Source: Pseudomonadota bacterium
GTDB taxonomy: Bacteria > Pseudomonadota > Alphaproteobacteria > Reyranellales > Reyranellaceae
Length of the DNA stretch: 32,292 nucleotides
Assembly (NCBI GenBank): GCA_018240745.1
Contig: JAFEFF010000130.1
Location: 1-32,292 of the forward strand
Direction: 5' to 3'
Below, one piece after another: positions 23,513-32,155 of the stretch. Numbering within the stretch: the stretch's first letter is position 1; each line of letters starts with the position of its first letter. The notes beneath the pieces are model-generated. The model saw only the letters and a list, made by a program, of their open reading frames with translations. It made no database searches and was not told the DNA's origin. The position numbers and the translations under genes are program-made.

Positions 23513-24526
23513 ATGGCGCAACAGCGACTGGATACGACGCGGCTGCAGAAGATCGCGCAGGCCTATTGGGAAAGCGCCGCGCTGATGGCCGCGGTCGAGC
23601 TCGAGGTCTTCACTGCGATCGCCCACGGCCACGACACCGTCGCCGCGGTGGCCCGCGCCGTCGGCATCACCGAGCGCAATGCCGAGCGGCTCTTGACCGC
23701 ACTGTCGGCAATGACCCTGCTCGAGCGCCAACAGGACAGCCGGGGCGACCGTTTCACCAACGCCCCCGACGTGCAGCGCTTCCTGGTCAAGGACGGCGAG
23801 CGCTATGCCGGCCCGTGGATTCTGTTCACCAAGCCGCGCTGGGAGGCGTTCGGCAAGCTCTCCGAGCACCTGCGCCGCCGCGAGGAGAGCCATCTCGGCC
23901 AGTACACCGAGTTCACGGTCGACGACGCGCGGCGCTACCACGCCGCCACCTACTCGATCGGCATGGGCGCGGCGCGGCTGTTCAGCCGCAGCGTCGACCT
24001 GAGCGGCCGCAAGCTGATGCTCGACCTCGGCGGCGGCTCGGGCGCCTATTCGATCGTGGCGACGAAGACCTTTCCCGGGCTGAAGGCGATCGTGCTCGAC
24101 CTGCCGCCGGTCGCCGAAGTGGCCAGGGAGTACATCGCCGCCAACGACGCGACCGATCGCGTGAGCGCCATGCCCGGCGACTTCACCAGGACCGAGTTCC
24201 CGCAAGGCGCCGACGTGGTGGTGATGGCGAGCAACCTGCCGCAATACGAGCCCGACCTGATCCGGCTGGTGGTGGCCAAGGCCTTCGCGGCGATGGCGCC
24301 GGGCGGCGAGATGCACCTGATCGGCGAGACCCTGCACGACGACCGCCGCGGCCCGCTGTCGGCGGCGCTGTGGGGCCTCAACGAGGCAGTTCAGGGCAGC
24401 ACCGGCGTCGCCCACACCGAGGGAGAGGTGAAGGGTTACCTGCAGGGGGCGGGTTTCACCGACGTGGCCGTGCACCCCTTCGTGCCGGGTGTGCTGTCGC
24501 GGGTGACTGGCCGCAAGCCGGGCTAG
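23513..24526 (+). CDS. SAM-dependent O-methyltransferase, two-domain type
   Basis: This 337-residue methyltransferase has an N-terminal winged-helix dimerisation domain (about residues 10-95, including AVARAVGITERNAERLLTAL). It is followed by a Rossmann domain with the SAM-binding motif LMLDLGGGSGAYS at residues 168-180. It resembles plant- and polyketide-type O-methyltransferases (Methyltransf_2 with dimerisation domain) that modify small hydroxylated aromatics. The start has GGAGGACAG immediately upstream. The substrate is not inferable. It is monocistronic, followed by a possible hairpin terminator and then the convergent tRNA. Confidence 0.88.
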   Translation: MAQQRLDTTRLQKIAQAYWESAALMAAVELEVFTAIAHGHDTVAAVARAVGITERNAERLLTALSAMTLLERQQDSRGDRFTNAPDVQRFLVKDGERYAGPWILFTKPRWEAFGKLSEHLRRREESHLGQYTEFTVDDARRYHAATYSIGMGAARLFSRSVDLSGRKLMLDLGGGSGAYSIVATKTFPGLKAIVLDLPPVAEVAREYIAANDATDRVSAMPGDFTRTEFPQGADVVVMASNLPQYEPDLIRLVVAKAFAAMAPGGEMHLIGETLHDDRRGPLSAALWGLNEAVQGSTGVAHTEGEVKGYLQGAGFTDVAVHPFVPGVLSRVTGRKPG

Positions 24527-24559
24527 CAGGGCGCACAGGAGCCGGAAGCCGCCATCGCC

Positions 24560-24584
24560 CCGTCCCAAAAGGACCGTGGGACGG
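24560..24584 (+). terminator. Possible terminator hairpin after the methyltransferase
   Basis: CCGTCCCA (24560-24567) and TGGGACGG (24577-24584) form a perfect 8-bp stem with a nine-base loop, 33 bp after the methyltransferase stop. Only a TTC follows, so no proper T-tract is present. Confidence 0.35.
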
Positions 24585-24687
24585 CTTCGATGCGGGCGTT
24601 CCTTGGTAAACGCATGCGACTCGGCCGAGCCATCCGAACACCTTGTGCGCATCGTTCGGCTGTCGCTGAGATCGCAGGCCTTTCCGC

Positions 24688-24763
24688 TGGCGCTCCCTAC
24701 GGGATTCGAACCCGTGTTTCAGCCTTGAGAGGGCCGCGTCCTGGGCCTCTAGACGAAGGGAGC
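24688..24763 (-). tRNA. tRNA-Glu (anticodon CTC)
   Basis: On the minus strand the acceptor stem GCTCCCT pairs with AGGGAGC, followed by discriminator G and an encoded CCA (complement of 24688-24690). The D arm is GTCT...AGGA. The anticodon stem CGGCC/GGCTG encloses the loop CTCTCAA, giving anticodon CTC. The T arm contains the GGTTCGAATCC core. All cloverleaf arms can be drawn, for a total of 76 nt. No integrase or obvious duplicated 3' end lies nearby to suggest an integration site. Confidence 0.96.
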
Positions 24764-24924
24764 AGAGGCCGGAAGCGGGTTGATAGTCGAAGGGCGGGGC
24801 CGGCGCAACCCCGCTCAGGCGCGTCCGCTCGGCCTAGAACCGAACGTCCTCGACGGACCCAAACCCTGGGGATAAGGGCCCTCTGGATGCCGGGCCCTCG
24901 CGGTAGGAGCGGCCGCTTGGTCCT

Positions 24925-25248
24925 CTAGCTTCGCTGCTGTTTCAGCTCAGCGACCTGCAGCTCCAGGTGCGCGATCTTCGATTCGAACTTCTTTGCCCGT
25001 CGCCGGTCTATCCGCCACCCCCAAAACATTGTCGACACCGCGCCGATGGCCGACACGATCAACGCCAACGTCGCGACCAGGATGATTGCTGCCTGAGCAC
25101 TGGTTCTGACGGGAAGGACCCAAAATTCATGGAGCCATGCCGGCGGCAGGGTGCTCCGGACGATGAAGTAATTCGCAATGATCAACGCACTCGACAGGAC
25201 GGCAACGATGGCCAAGCCCCACGCGAGCTTGTAGCTGAGGTTGACCAT
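24925..25248 (-). CDS. Small two-helix membrane protein with C-terminal coiled coil
   Basis: This 107-residue protein has two transmembrane segments (about residues 8-30, LAWGLAIVAVLSSALIIANYFIV, and about 50-75, AAIILVATLALIVSAIGAVSTMF). A short charged tail with a heptad-like pattern (KFESKIAHLELQVAELKQQ) probably forms a coiled coil in the cytoplasm. A close AGGAG precedes ATG 25248. I do not recognise it. It lies alone between the tRNA and the glycan cluster, with about 235 bp of sequence without a gene before the next stop codon. Confidence 0.65.
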   Translation of the reverse strand: MVNLSYKLAWGLAIVAVLSSALIIANYFIVRSTLPPAWLHEFWVLPVRTSAQAAIILVATLALIVSAIGAVSTMFWGWRIDRRRAKKFESKIAHLELQVAELKQQRS

Positions 25249-25483
25249 GACTCCTCGGCGGCAGGTCGTGACTCTGCTGCAACCATATCTGCAACCTCAG
25301 AGCCTGTGCAACCTCCCCGGAGTCGCAGCACATGGCGCACCCATCGCAACCCAACCCCGAGTTGAACCGGCAGCGTCTTCGTCCGTGCTTGCAGCGACGC
25401 CGAGTCGTCCGGTCTGGCGCTGCCTCACTTCCGCGATGCGCCAAAGGACTTCCAACTCTTCGGATCGATGGGGCTCAGGCCGG

Positions 25484-27346
25484 CTAGCCGTCGGCCCGGG
25501 CTTCGGGGGCGTTGCCGGTGAAGGCCGGCATTGTCGCATTGCCCTCCGCGCTGATCCCCTCGCGGCTCAGGACCGCCCACACGGTGCGCCACAGAATGCG
25601 CAGATCGAGCCAAAGCGACCAGTTCTCGACGTACCAGGTATCGAACGCGAACTTCTCCTCCCAGGACAGGGCGTTCCGTCCATTGACCTGGGCCCAGCCC
25701 GTGATGCCCGGCCGTGCATCGTGCCGCACCTTTTGCCGGTCGTTGTAGAGCGGCAGGTATTGCGTCAGGAGCGGACGCGGGCCGACGAGGCTCATGTCGC
25801 CCCTGAGGACGTTCCAGAGTTCCGGCAATTCATCCAGGCTCATCGAGCGCAGGCGGCGGCCGAAGGAAGTGATTCGATCGGCATCGGAGCGCAACGAGCC
25901 GTCGGGAGCCCGGGCATCGGTCATCGTCCGGAACTTGTAGAGCGGGAAGAGCCGGCTCTGCCGCCCCGGCCGCGGTTGCTTGAAAAATACCGGCGAGCCG
26001 AGCTTCAGCCGTACGAGCACAGCCACGACGACGAGGATCGGCGACAGCAGGACGAGGCCGACCGATGCGCCGACGATGTCGACCGCGCGCTTGAGCCGGC
26101 TGCTCGCTGCCCTGGCCCGGCGCTTCGCGCCCCTGTCGGCGCGGGTCTGCTCGATGAACGAGACGAACTGCGCGGCGAGGGCGTCGCGATCGAAGTCCCG
26201 CTCGCCCAGCAGCCTTGCCCGCCGGCCCATCGCCTTCGCAGCGGGGCGATCATCGGCCAGTCGCGCCAGCGCAGCGGCGTAGGCTTCGGGGTCTTCCGGA
26301 GGCACGGCCACGCCGCAGCCGCACTGCGCGACGAGCTCCGCCAGCCATCCAGGGTAATTGATCAGTACGGGCAGGCCGGAGGCCAGATAGTCGAAGAACT
26401 TGTTGGGCGACGTGCCGCGATAGAACGCCGGTACGTTGGCCAGCATCTGCAGGCCGACGTCACAGCCGCGCAACAACTCCCTGAGACGCGTCTTGGGGAC
26501 CGTGGGATGCACGAGCACGCGATCCAGGCCTTCCGCCTCGACCCGCGCGGCAATGGCGTCGCGCCGCGCGCCGTCGCCGATCAGCAGGATCCAGATGTCC
26601 GATCGGCCGCGCCGCTTCAGGACCGCCGCGGCGTCGAGCGCGGCCTCGGCATTGTTCGCGACGCCCATCGCGCCACAGAAGACCGCGAGAAACGCGTCTT
26701 CGGGGATGGCCGACGGGCGCCAGCGCGGCCCCGCACCCCCGAAGTCGGCGAGATCGCAGCCGTTCGGGATCGTGCGAATCCGGTCCTGCGGCATGCCGAA
26801 GCGGCCCAGACCATGGCTGATGCCCGGCGCCAGGCCGATCAATCCGTCGGCGGATTTATAGGCGGTCCACTCCAGCACGCCCATCAGCCACAGGACGACA
26901 GGATTGCGGATGACGCCCATCGCCCGTGGCAGTTCGGGCCAGAGATCGCGCACTTCGAATACGAAGGGCTTCCCGCGCAAGAGCTTCGCCGCAATGCCGG
27001 GGAGCGCCGCTGTGAGTGGCGTCGACGTGCAGAAGATCAGGTCGTATGGCGCAGCCAATGCCACGCTCGCCGAGCGCCAGGCGAAGCACAGGAAGGTGAT
27101 GGTCCGGCGGACAAGGGACTGGCGGTTGGCATAGGGGATCTCGAATTCGACGACATCGATGCCGTCGACGACGCCTTCCCGGCCACCGGCGACGAACGCG
27201 CCCTGCAGGCCGGTCGTTCCCCCGCTTCCGCAGACGACGGTGACGCGATGACCTCGCGCCGCCAGGCGACGCGCGAATTCGTAGGAGCGCGTCCCTCCCG
27301 CACCGGTCGGTACCGTGAAGTGCTGGTGGAAATACAGAACCCTCAT
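25484..27346 (-). CDS. Fused GT4 glycosyltransferase and monotopic phosphoglycosyl transferase
   Basis: This 620-residue protein contains two enzymes normally encoded separately. Residues 1-404 are a GT-B glycosyltransferase of family GT4 (WbuB/PglA-like), with an N-terminal glycine-rich acceptor loop and the donor-binding block [14 protein letters not shown] (311-324). After a basic linker (about 404-418), residues 418-604 are a PglC/WcaJ-type priming transferase. That domain has a re-entrant membrane helix ([20 protein letters not shown]), YKFRTM, the catalytic Asp505-Glu506 pair ([10 protein letters not shown]) and SLVGPRPL. It should place a sugar phosphate on undecaprenyl phosphate and then add the second sugar. 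The ATG at 27346 with GGAGG nine bases upstream is the start. Confidence 0.92.
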   Translation of the reverse strand: MRVLYFHQHFTVPTGAGGTRSYEFARRLAARGHRVTVVCGSGGTTGLQGAFVAGGREGVVDGIDVVEFEIPYANRQSLVRRTITFLCFAWRSASVALAAPYDLIFCTSTPLTAALPGIAAKLLRGKPFVFEVRDLWPELPRAMGVIRNPVVLWLMGVLEWTAYKSADGLIGLAPGISHGLGRFGMPQDRIRTIPNGCDLADFGGAGPRWRPSAIPEDAFLAVFCGAMGVANNAEAALDAAAVLKRRGRSDIWILLIGDGARRDAIAARVEAEGLDRVLVHPTVPKTRLRELLRGCDVGLQMLANVPAFYRGTSPNKFFDYLASGLPVLINYPGWLAELVAQCGCGVAVPPEDPEAYAAALARLADDRPAAKAMGRRARLLGERDFDRDALAAQFVSFIEQTRADRGAKRRARAASSRLKRAVDIVGASVGLVLLSPILVVVAVLVRLKLGSPVFFKQPRPGRQSRLFPLYKFRTMTDARAPDGSLRSDADRITSFGRRLRSMSLDELPELWNVLRGDMSLVGPRPLLTQYLPLYNDRQKVRHDARPGITGWAQVNGRNALSWEEKFAFDTWYVENWSLWLDLRILWRTVWAVLSREGISAEGNATMPAFTGNAPEARADG

Positions 27347-27419
27347 CAAACCGAGCCTCCCCGCTCAGTTCGCATTTCCCGATTCGGCAAAGCCGCCGTT
27401 CACCATTGCCGCTCGCCCA

Positions 27420-28181
27420 TTACTGCGCGAGGTAACCGCCATCGACCACCAAGGTCGAACCCGTTATCCACTTTCCCGTCCGCGCCATCAGATATGCGGC
27501 CGCATAGCCGATATCTTCGGGAGTACCGAAGCCGAGCGGATGTCTGGCTTCGAGTGCCTTCATCTGGTCGACAGGCACCGTCCGCTTGTATTTGAACACC
27601 ATCTCGGTCTGCACGGCACCGGGTGCGATGCAGTTGACGCGTATCCCTTCTTTCGCGAATTCCATCGCCATGGAGCGGGTCAGCGCGACCAAGGCCCCCT
27701 TCGTCGCGGAGTAGGCGACCTGACCTGCCGTACCCGCGAAGGCCATCACCGAGGATATGAAGACGATGCTCGCCTGCGATGTTCTGTGCGCCGGGACACG
27801 CAGCGCTCGCGCCAACGAAATTGCCGCGTGGACGTTCACGTCCGTCATGCTGCCGAGAATCCTGCTCGACAGCACTTTTACCGGCGCCACCGTGAGAATA
27901 CCCGCCGAATGGACAATCCCGTCCAATGCCCCGACCTCACCCACCAGATCGGCAACCCACTCCCCGATGCCGTCGTAGTTCGCGAGATCGAATACCGTTC
28001 CAATATGCCCGGCACCCGGCAAAGTCGCGAGAGTCTCGTTGATACGCGGCAGGTCACGACCGTGAACGACAACTCGTGCGCCCAGGCCCGCCAAGACCTG
28101 TGCTATACCCCGCCCCAGACCGGATGATGCACCCGATACCAGAATGGTCCGGCCGGTCATATTCAACGGATTGTCGAGCAT
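27420..28181 (-). CDS. SDR oxidoreductase, FabG-like
   Basis: This 253-residue NAD(P)-dependent short-chain dehydrogenase has the cofactor motif SGASSGLG (Gly17, Gly21, Gly23), an NNAG-equivalent HSAG at 91-94, and catalytic Ser144, Tyr157 and Lys161 (YSATK). It ends in the usual VDGGYLAQ. It lies 12 bp downstream of a KAS III gene and beside an ACP on the same strand. This suggests that it reduces a beta-ketoacyl-ACP made by this cluster to a 3-hydroxyacyl-ACP. A role in sugar-ring reduction is the alternative. Confidence 0.88.
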   Translation of the reverse strand: MLDNPLNMTGRTILVSGASSGLGRGIAQVLAGLGARVVVHGRDLPRINETLATLPGAGHIGTVFDLANYDGIGEWVADLVGEVGALDGIVHSAGILTVAPVKVLSSRILGSMTDVNVHAAISLARALRVPAHRTSQASIVFISSVMAFAGTAGQVAYSATKGALVALTRSMAMEFAKEGIRVNCIAPGAVQTEMVFKYKRTVPVDQMKALEARHPLGFGTPEDIGYAAAYLMARTGKWITGSTLVVDGGYLAQ

Positions 28182-28193
28182 GGCGACCAGCAG

Positions 28194-29276
28194 CTATGCG
28201 GCCCGCGTCAGGGCACCGGGCGCAACCTCGAGGACCCGCGTCAAGGTCCCTTCAGCAAGGTTCACGACCGCGCTGCCCCACGACCATCCAACACCGAAGC
28301 CGGCGAGCAGAGTCCTGACACTGCCGGCCTCGAGATCCGGTCCCAGCGCATCGGCAATGGCCAACGGAATGCTCGCGGAACTCGTGTTCCCGTAGTTCCT
28401 CAAAATCTTCACCATGCGATCGGCGGGCAGTTTTGCCCGCCTGGACAGATAGTCGAGCAGATACTCGTTGGCCTGATGGAAAACGAACTTGTCGATGGAC
28501 TCCATATTCAGCCCAGCTTCCTGGATGACCGAGTTCACCAGCGCCGGCACTTCCCGCAGAGTGAAGTTGAACACTTGCGGTCCGTCCATGAACAGGTCTC
28601 GCGGACCCCGACCGCCATCGCCGCGGGAGGCTTGCTCATCGGCGGTCGCACCGCGCCGGTCGCGACCGGCCCCTCCGGGCACGATCAGATGCTTCGCACC
28701 GCTGCCATCGGTCCCAAGAACGAACGTCATGTCCTCGGCATCGGCCTTCCGCTCGATGGCCGTTGCACTCGCGGCGTCGCCAAAAAGGAACTGAACTGTC
28801 CGGTCGGCCGGCGCGAGAATCGAGGTACTCGTGTCTCCCACCAGCAAGAGGGCCCGGCTACCAGCCAGGCTCCTGAGGAGATTGCACGCTACCCAGAGGC
28901 CGTAAACGTATCCGGAGCAGCCCAACCCGATATCGAAGCTGGCGCAAGATTTCGGAAGGCCGAGGCGATCCTGAAGCAAGCAGGCCGTCGCCGGCAACTG
29001 GTAGTCTCCGGTTTGCGAAACGAAAATCAGGAGATCGATGCTGTCCGCCGGCCAGCCCAGGTCGGCGAGAAGCGCCTGCGCCGCATCCGCCGCGAGGTCG
29101 GATGTGCACTGCCCTTCCTGAACGACGTGCCGCCTTTCAATTCCAATGCTCTTGACGAGTTTCTTCAGTTCTTCTGGAGGGGCGAGCGAGGTCATTGACG
29201 CATTCTCGACCACCTGGGTCGGCACGGCGCCATATATCCCGGCAACGTTGATGCCGGATACTCGAGCAATAGCCAT
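28194..29276 (-). CDS. Beta-ketoacyl-ACP synthase III-like enzyme (1)
   Basis: This 360-residue thiolase-fold condensing enzyme is of the FabH type. The catalytic triad is intact: Cys120 (DIGLGCSGYVYG), His267 (FHQAN) and Asn297 (YGNTSSASIP). It should condense an acyl-CoA with malonyl-ACP. Compared with housekeeping FabH (about 320 residues) it is longer, with an insertion rich in Gly/Arg/Asp near residues 200-228. It lies between the SDR and the ACP, all on one strand with short gaps, so a dedicated acyl-chain pathway is likely. A paralogue diverges at 30369. Confidence 0.9.
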   Translation of the reverse strand: MAIARVSGINVAGIYGAVPTQVVENASMTSLAPPEELKKLVKSIGIERRHVVQEGQCTSDLAADAAQALLADLGWPADSIDLLIFVSQTGDYQLPATACLLQDRLGLPKSCASFDIGLGCSGYVYGLWVACNLLRSLAGSRALLLVGDTSTSILAPADRTVQFLFGDAASATAIERKADAEDMTFVLGTDGSGAKHLIVPGGAGRDRRGATADEQASRGDGGRGPRDLFMDGPQVFNFTLREVPALVNSVIQEAGLNMESIDKFVFHQANEYLLDYLSRRAKLPADRMVKILRNYGNTSSASIPLAIADALGPDLEAGSVRTLLAGFGVGWSWGSAVVNLAEGTLTRVLEVAPGALTRAA

Positions 29277-29297
29277 CGTCTCGGCTCTCGAGCGGAC

Positions 29298-29522
29298 TTA
29301 TGCGCTGACGGCCAGATCGATCAGGTTGCCGACCTTCCTGCATTCGGCGATCTTTTCAGGATCCACTTCTCTGCGGAACGTCTCGTCCACGAGCGCGATA
29401 TATCCGATGACATTCAAAGAATCCCAGCTCGAGACCTGCTCCAGTTCCGTTTCATAGGTCAGGCTGCCCGCCGGCACCTCCAGGAGCTCCTCGAACTTCT
29501 TCAGGAATTCGTCGCGAGTCAT
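29298..29522 (-). CDS. Dedicated acyl carrier protein
   Basis: This 74-residue acidic helical protein carries the 4'-phosphopantetheine attachment motif WDSLN, with Ser35 as the modified residue. It is a stand-alone ACP rather than housekeeping AcpP, which would lie beside fabG/fabF. ATG 29522 is preceded by GGGGGATAT; a longer frame is open but unsupported. It should carry the acyl intermediate between the KAS III enzymes, the SDR reductase and an acyltransferase of the cluster. Confidence 0.88.
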   Translation of the reverse strand: MTRDEFLKKFEELLEVPAGSLTYETELEQVSSWDSLNVIGYIALVDETFRREVDPEKIAECRKVGNLIDLAVSA

Positions 29523-29615
29523 ATATATCCCCCACCAATGGCCAAAGGCCCACTGCCCACCCCGCAGCGTACTTTTCATATCTAGCGTGCCACGCGATGC
29601 ACGGCAATCATCGGA

Positions 29616-30257
29616 TCAGGGATTGCTTCGCGCGATGACTTTGGCGGGATTGCCGAAGACCGTCGTGCGCTCTGCCACACTTCTGATAACGACACTGCCA
29701 ATACCCACCGTTGCTCCGTCGCCGACGTGCTTGCGGGGGTGCACGACCGCGCAGGCGCCGAGCAGAACGTCGCGACCGATACGCACATCACCGCCCAGCC
29801 ACGCCCTCCCCAGCAATACCGAATAATCGCCGATTTCAACGTCGTGGCCGCAGACGTTGCTCCCGTTGCTCAAAACGAACCGCCCCAAGCGAGTCCCCGC
29901 TGCCAGAATATCGCCGGGAAACACCATGCTTCCCTCACCGATCTCGACATTCGCCGCCACCCGTGCGGACTCATGGATCCAGGTGCAGGGCTGCCAGCCC
30001 TGGCCCTGCAGTTCCCGCGCGAGACGACGGCGAGTTGCTACCGCCCCGACAGCGAGCAGGAATCGAGGCGATATATCGAAGTCACCCCGTTGTCGCACCG
30101 GCAAGCCATCGACCACCATACCCGGCTTGGCGTCGTCGGAAACGAAAGCGCCGATCTCCCATTTGCGTTGAAACTCGGGTGACGAAATCCTGATCCAGTT
30201 CAAGAGTTCGCGTCCCAGGCCGCCGGCACCGAAAATAACAAGAGGTCGAGCAGTCAT
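29616..30257 (-). CDS. NeuD/PglD-like sugar acyltransferase
   Basis: This 213-residue protein has an N-terminal Rossmann-like domain (LVIFGAGGLGREL) and a C-terminal left-handed beta-helix of hexapeptide repeats (about residues 100-200, such as VEIGEG, VEIGDYS, VRIGRD, VGDGAT). His138 (NVCGHDVEIGDYS) matches the catalytic histidine of PglD/NeuD enzymes, which acylate an amino sugar or sialic acid. Here the acyl donor could be acetyl-CoA or, given the neighbouring ACP, an acyl-ACP. It is the first gene of the minus-strand set and diverges from the second KAS III. Confidence 0.87.
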   Translation of the reverse strand: MTARPLVIFGAGGLGRELLNWIRISSPEFQRKWEIGAFVSDDAKPGMVVDGLPVRQRGDFDISPRFLLAVGAVATRRRLARELQGQGWQPCTWIHESARVAANVEIGEGSMVFPGDILAAGTRLGRFVLSNGSNVCGHDVEIGDYSVLLGRAWLGGDVRIGRDVLLGACAVVHPRKHVGDGATVGIGSVVIRSVAERTTVFGNPAKVIARSNP

Positions 30258-30368
30258 ATGCTGTTTTCGATTTCTCCCGGGCCGATGAAAATCATTGCGC
30301 GGCTGCCGAAAAGGTTCGATATGCTAGGGAAGGGTGGGTATGCAACTGCTTTCGGGATTTTCGGTGCG

Positions 30369-31415
30369 ATGAGCGCGGGCACTGCGGCTCTAACGGCCCT
30401 CGCATGTCATTTGCCGGCTGCTCGCTTGTTGAATAGCGACCTTGCCGCTCGACATCCCGAATGGCAATCGGACAAGATCGAGGCGAAAACAGGCATCGTC
30501 GAACGCCGCATTGCCGCCGCCGATGAAACCGCCGCAGATCTCGCTGCGGCCGCGGCGCGCAAGCTGTTCGACATCGCCCCTGTTTCCCCCGGCGAGATCG
30601 ATTTCGTCGTGCTCTGTACCCAGGCGCCCGACTACCTGCTGCCGACGACCGCCTGTCTCATGCAGTCCTCCCTGGGATTGCCGAGGTCGGCCGGCGCCTT
30701 CGACATCAATCTCGGCTGCTCGGGGTTCGTCTACGGGCTTGGCGTGTGCAAGGGACTGATCGAAACCGGGCAGGCCGACCGGGTCCTGCTCCTGACGGCC
30801 GACACCTACTCGAAGTTCATCCATCCCGACGACCGCAGCGTGCGCACCATCTTCGGCGATGCCGGCGCCGCCGCGCTGGTCGAGCGGGTGCCCGCCAACG
30901 ACGCGCCGGCGATCGGGCCTTTCCGCTATGGAACGAACGGTGCCGGCGCCCATGATCTGATCGTGCCCGGCAGCGGGCTGCGCGCGCGAACCGGCGCGTC
31001 CCGCGCCAACGGCGGTCCCCACGGTCCCGACTGGCTGTACATGAATGGGCCTGCGGTCTTTTCGTTCACCCTGAGCGTCGTGCCGAAGCTGGTGCAGGAT
31101 CTCCTCGGCGCCTCGGCTTTGACGGCGGAGGACGTGGACATGATCGTGCCCCACCAAGCCAACGCCTACATGCTGGAAGCCCTGCGCAAGCGCCTGAACA
31201 CCCCGCGCGAGCGGTTCTTCGTCGACGTCCGCGACGTCGGCAACACCGTTTCGGCGACCATTCCCATCGCCCTGATCTCCGCGGTGTCGAAGGGCCTCAT
31301 CCGGCCGGGCCATCGTCTCATGCTGCTCGGCTTCGGCGTCGGGCTGTCATGGGCGGGCACGATGCTGAGGTGGCAACAGGCAGCGGTTGGCGTGTCCGAC
31401 GCCGCCGCCCCATGA
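30369..31415 (+). CDS. Beta-ketoacyl-ACP synthase III-like enzyme (2)
   Basis: This 348-residue FabH-type enzyme has an intact triad: Cys117 (NLGCSGFVYG), His262 (PHQAN) and Asn292 (VGNTVSATIP). It shares many blocks with the divergent paralogue at 28194, including LPxTACLxQxxLGLP and LGCSGxVYGL. ATG 30369 is chosen because ACHLP aligns with the KAS III N-terminus; the frame is open to 30258 but gives an atypical leader. Its stop overlaps the hydrolase start (ATGA at 31412), so the pair is translationally coupled. It probably has a different acyl-CoA or chain-length preference from the first. Confidence 0.88.
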   Translation: MSAGTAALTALACHLPAARLLNSDLAARHPEWQSDKIEAKTGIVERRIAAADETAADLAAAAARKLFDIAPVSPGEIDFVVLCTQAPDYLLPTTACLMQSSLGLPRSAGAFDINLGCSGFVYGLGVCKGLIETGQADRVLLLTADTYSKFIHPDDRSVRTIFGDAGAAALVERVPANDAPAIGPFRYGTNGAGAHDLIVPGSGLRARTGASRANGGPHGPDWLYMNGPAVFSFTLSVVPKLVQDLLGASALTAEDVDMIVPHQANAYMLEALRKRLNTPRERFFVDVRDVGNTVSATIPIALISAVSKGLIRPGHRLMLLGFGVGLSWAGTMLRWQQAAVGVSDAAAP

Positions 31416-32155
31416 CGGCAGGCCCTGCGTCCCTCTCGGTCAAGAGGCTCGGCTCGGGCAGCCCAACGCGCGTGCTGCTCCACGGCTTCGGAGCGAATCT
31501 CGGTACGTTCAAGGAGCTGCTGCCCTTCCTGCTCGGCAAGGGCTCGCTCGTGCTGGTCGACCTGCCGGGGCACGGAAACAGCAGCGTGGCGGGCGCCCCG
31601 CGATCGGCGCCCGGCGTTGCGGAAGCGGTCATCTCCGCCCTTCTCGACCGTCAGATCGACTCCTTCCACCTGATCGGCCATTCGCTTGGCGGATTGGTGG
31701 CGAGCTTCATGGCAGCAGCCAGGCCGCAACACATTGAGCGCCTGTCCCTCATCGCATGCGCCGGCGTCGGCCCTCTGCTCAACACGGCGTTCTTCCGCGG
31801 GTTCCTCGCCGCGACCTCGGCCGACGAGCTGCTGCCGAGCCTTGCCGCGGCCTATTCATCTCCGCCCGACAATCTTCGAAGGGTCAGCGAGCTCACCTTC
31901 GCGTGGCTCAGCCGTCCCGGCGTAAGAGCTTACCTGAAAGACCTGGTGGAGGCCGTTCCCGGGGTCGAGATCGATCTCCGGAGCACGATCGGGCGCGGCG
32001 TCGAGATTACAGCGCTTTGGGGCAGGAACGACGGCGTTTTGCCGGTAGAGAATGCGCACCACCTGCCTGCGCAAATCCCCGTCACCGTCCTGCCCGATGC
32101 CGGCCACACGCCCCACATCGAGATGCCGGCCGAAGTCGCGAAGTGGCTGCTCTGA
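31412..32155 (+). CDS. Alpha/beta hydrolase
   Basis: This 247-residue alpha/beta hydrolase has a complete catalytic triad: Ser91 in GHSLGG, Asp207 in WGRNDGV and His232 in AGHTPH. The oxyanion region LLHGFGANLGTF precedes it. It could be a thioesterase releasing an acyl chain from ACP or CoA, or an esterase acting on the glycan, as it is translationally coupled to a KAS III gene. The sequence alone does not tell which. Confidence 0.87.
   Translation: MTAGPASLSVKRLGSGSPTRVLLHGFGANLGTFKELLPFLLGKGSLVLVDLPGHGNSSVAGAPRSAPGVAEAVISALLDRQIDSFHLIGHSLGGLVASFMAAARPQHIERLSLIACAGVGPLLNTAFFRGFLAATSADELLPSLAAAYSSPPDNLRRVSELTFAWLSRPGVRAYLKDLVEAVPGVEIDLRSTIGRGVEITALWGRNDGVLPVENAHHLPAQIPVTVLPDAGHTPHIEMPAEVAKWLL

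Noticed and set aside
24600..24924. Integration site at the tRNA-Glu gene
   Set aside because: No integrase, no second copy of the tRNA 3' end and no phage genes are visible nearby.
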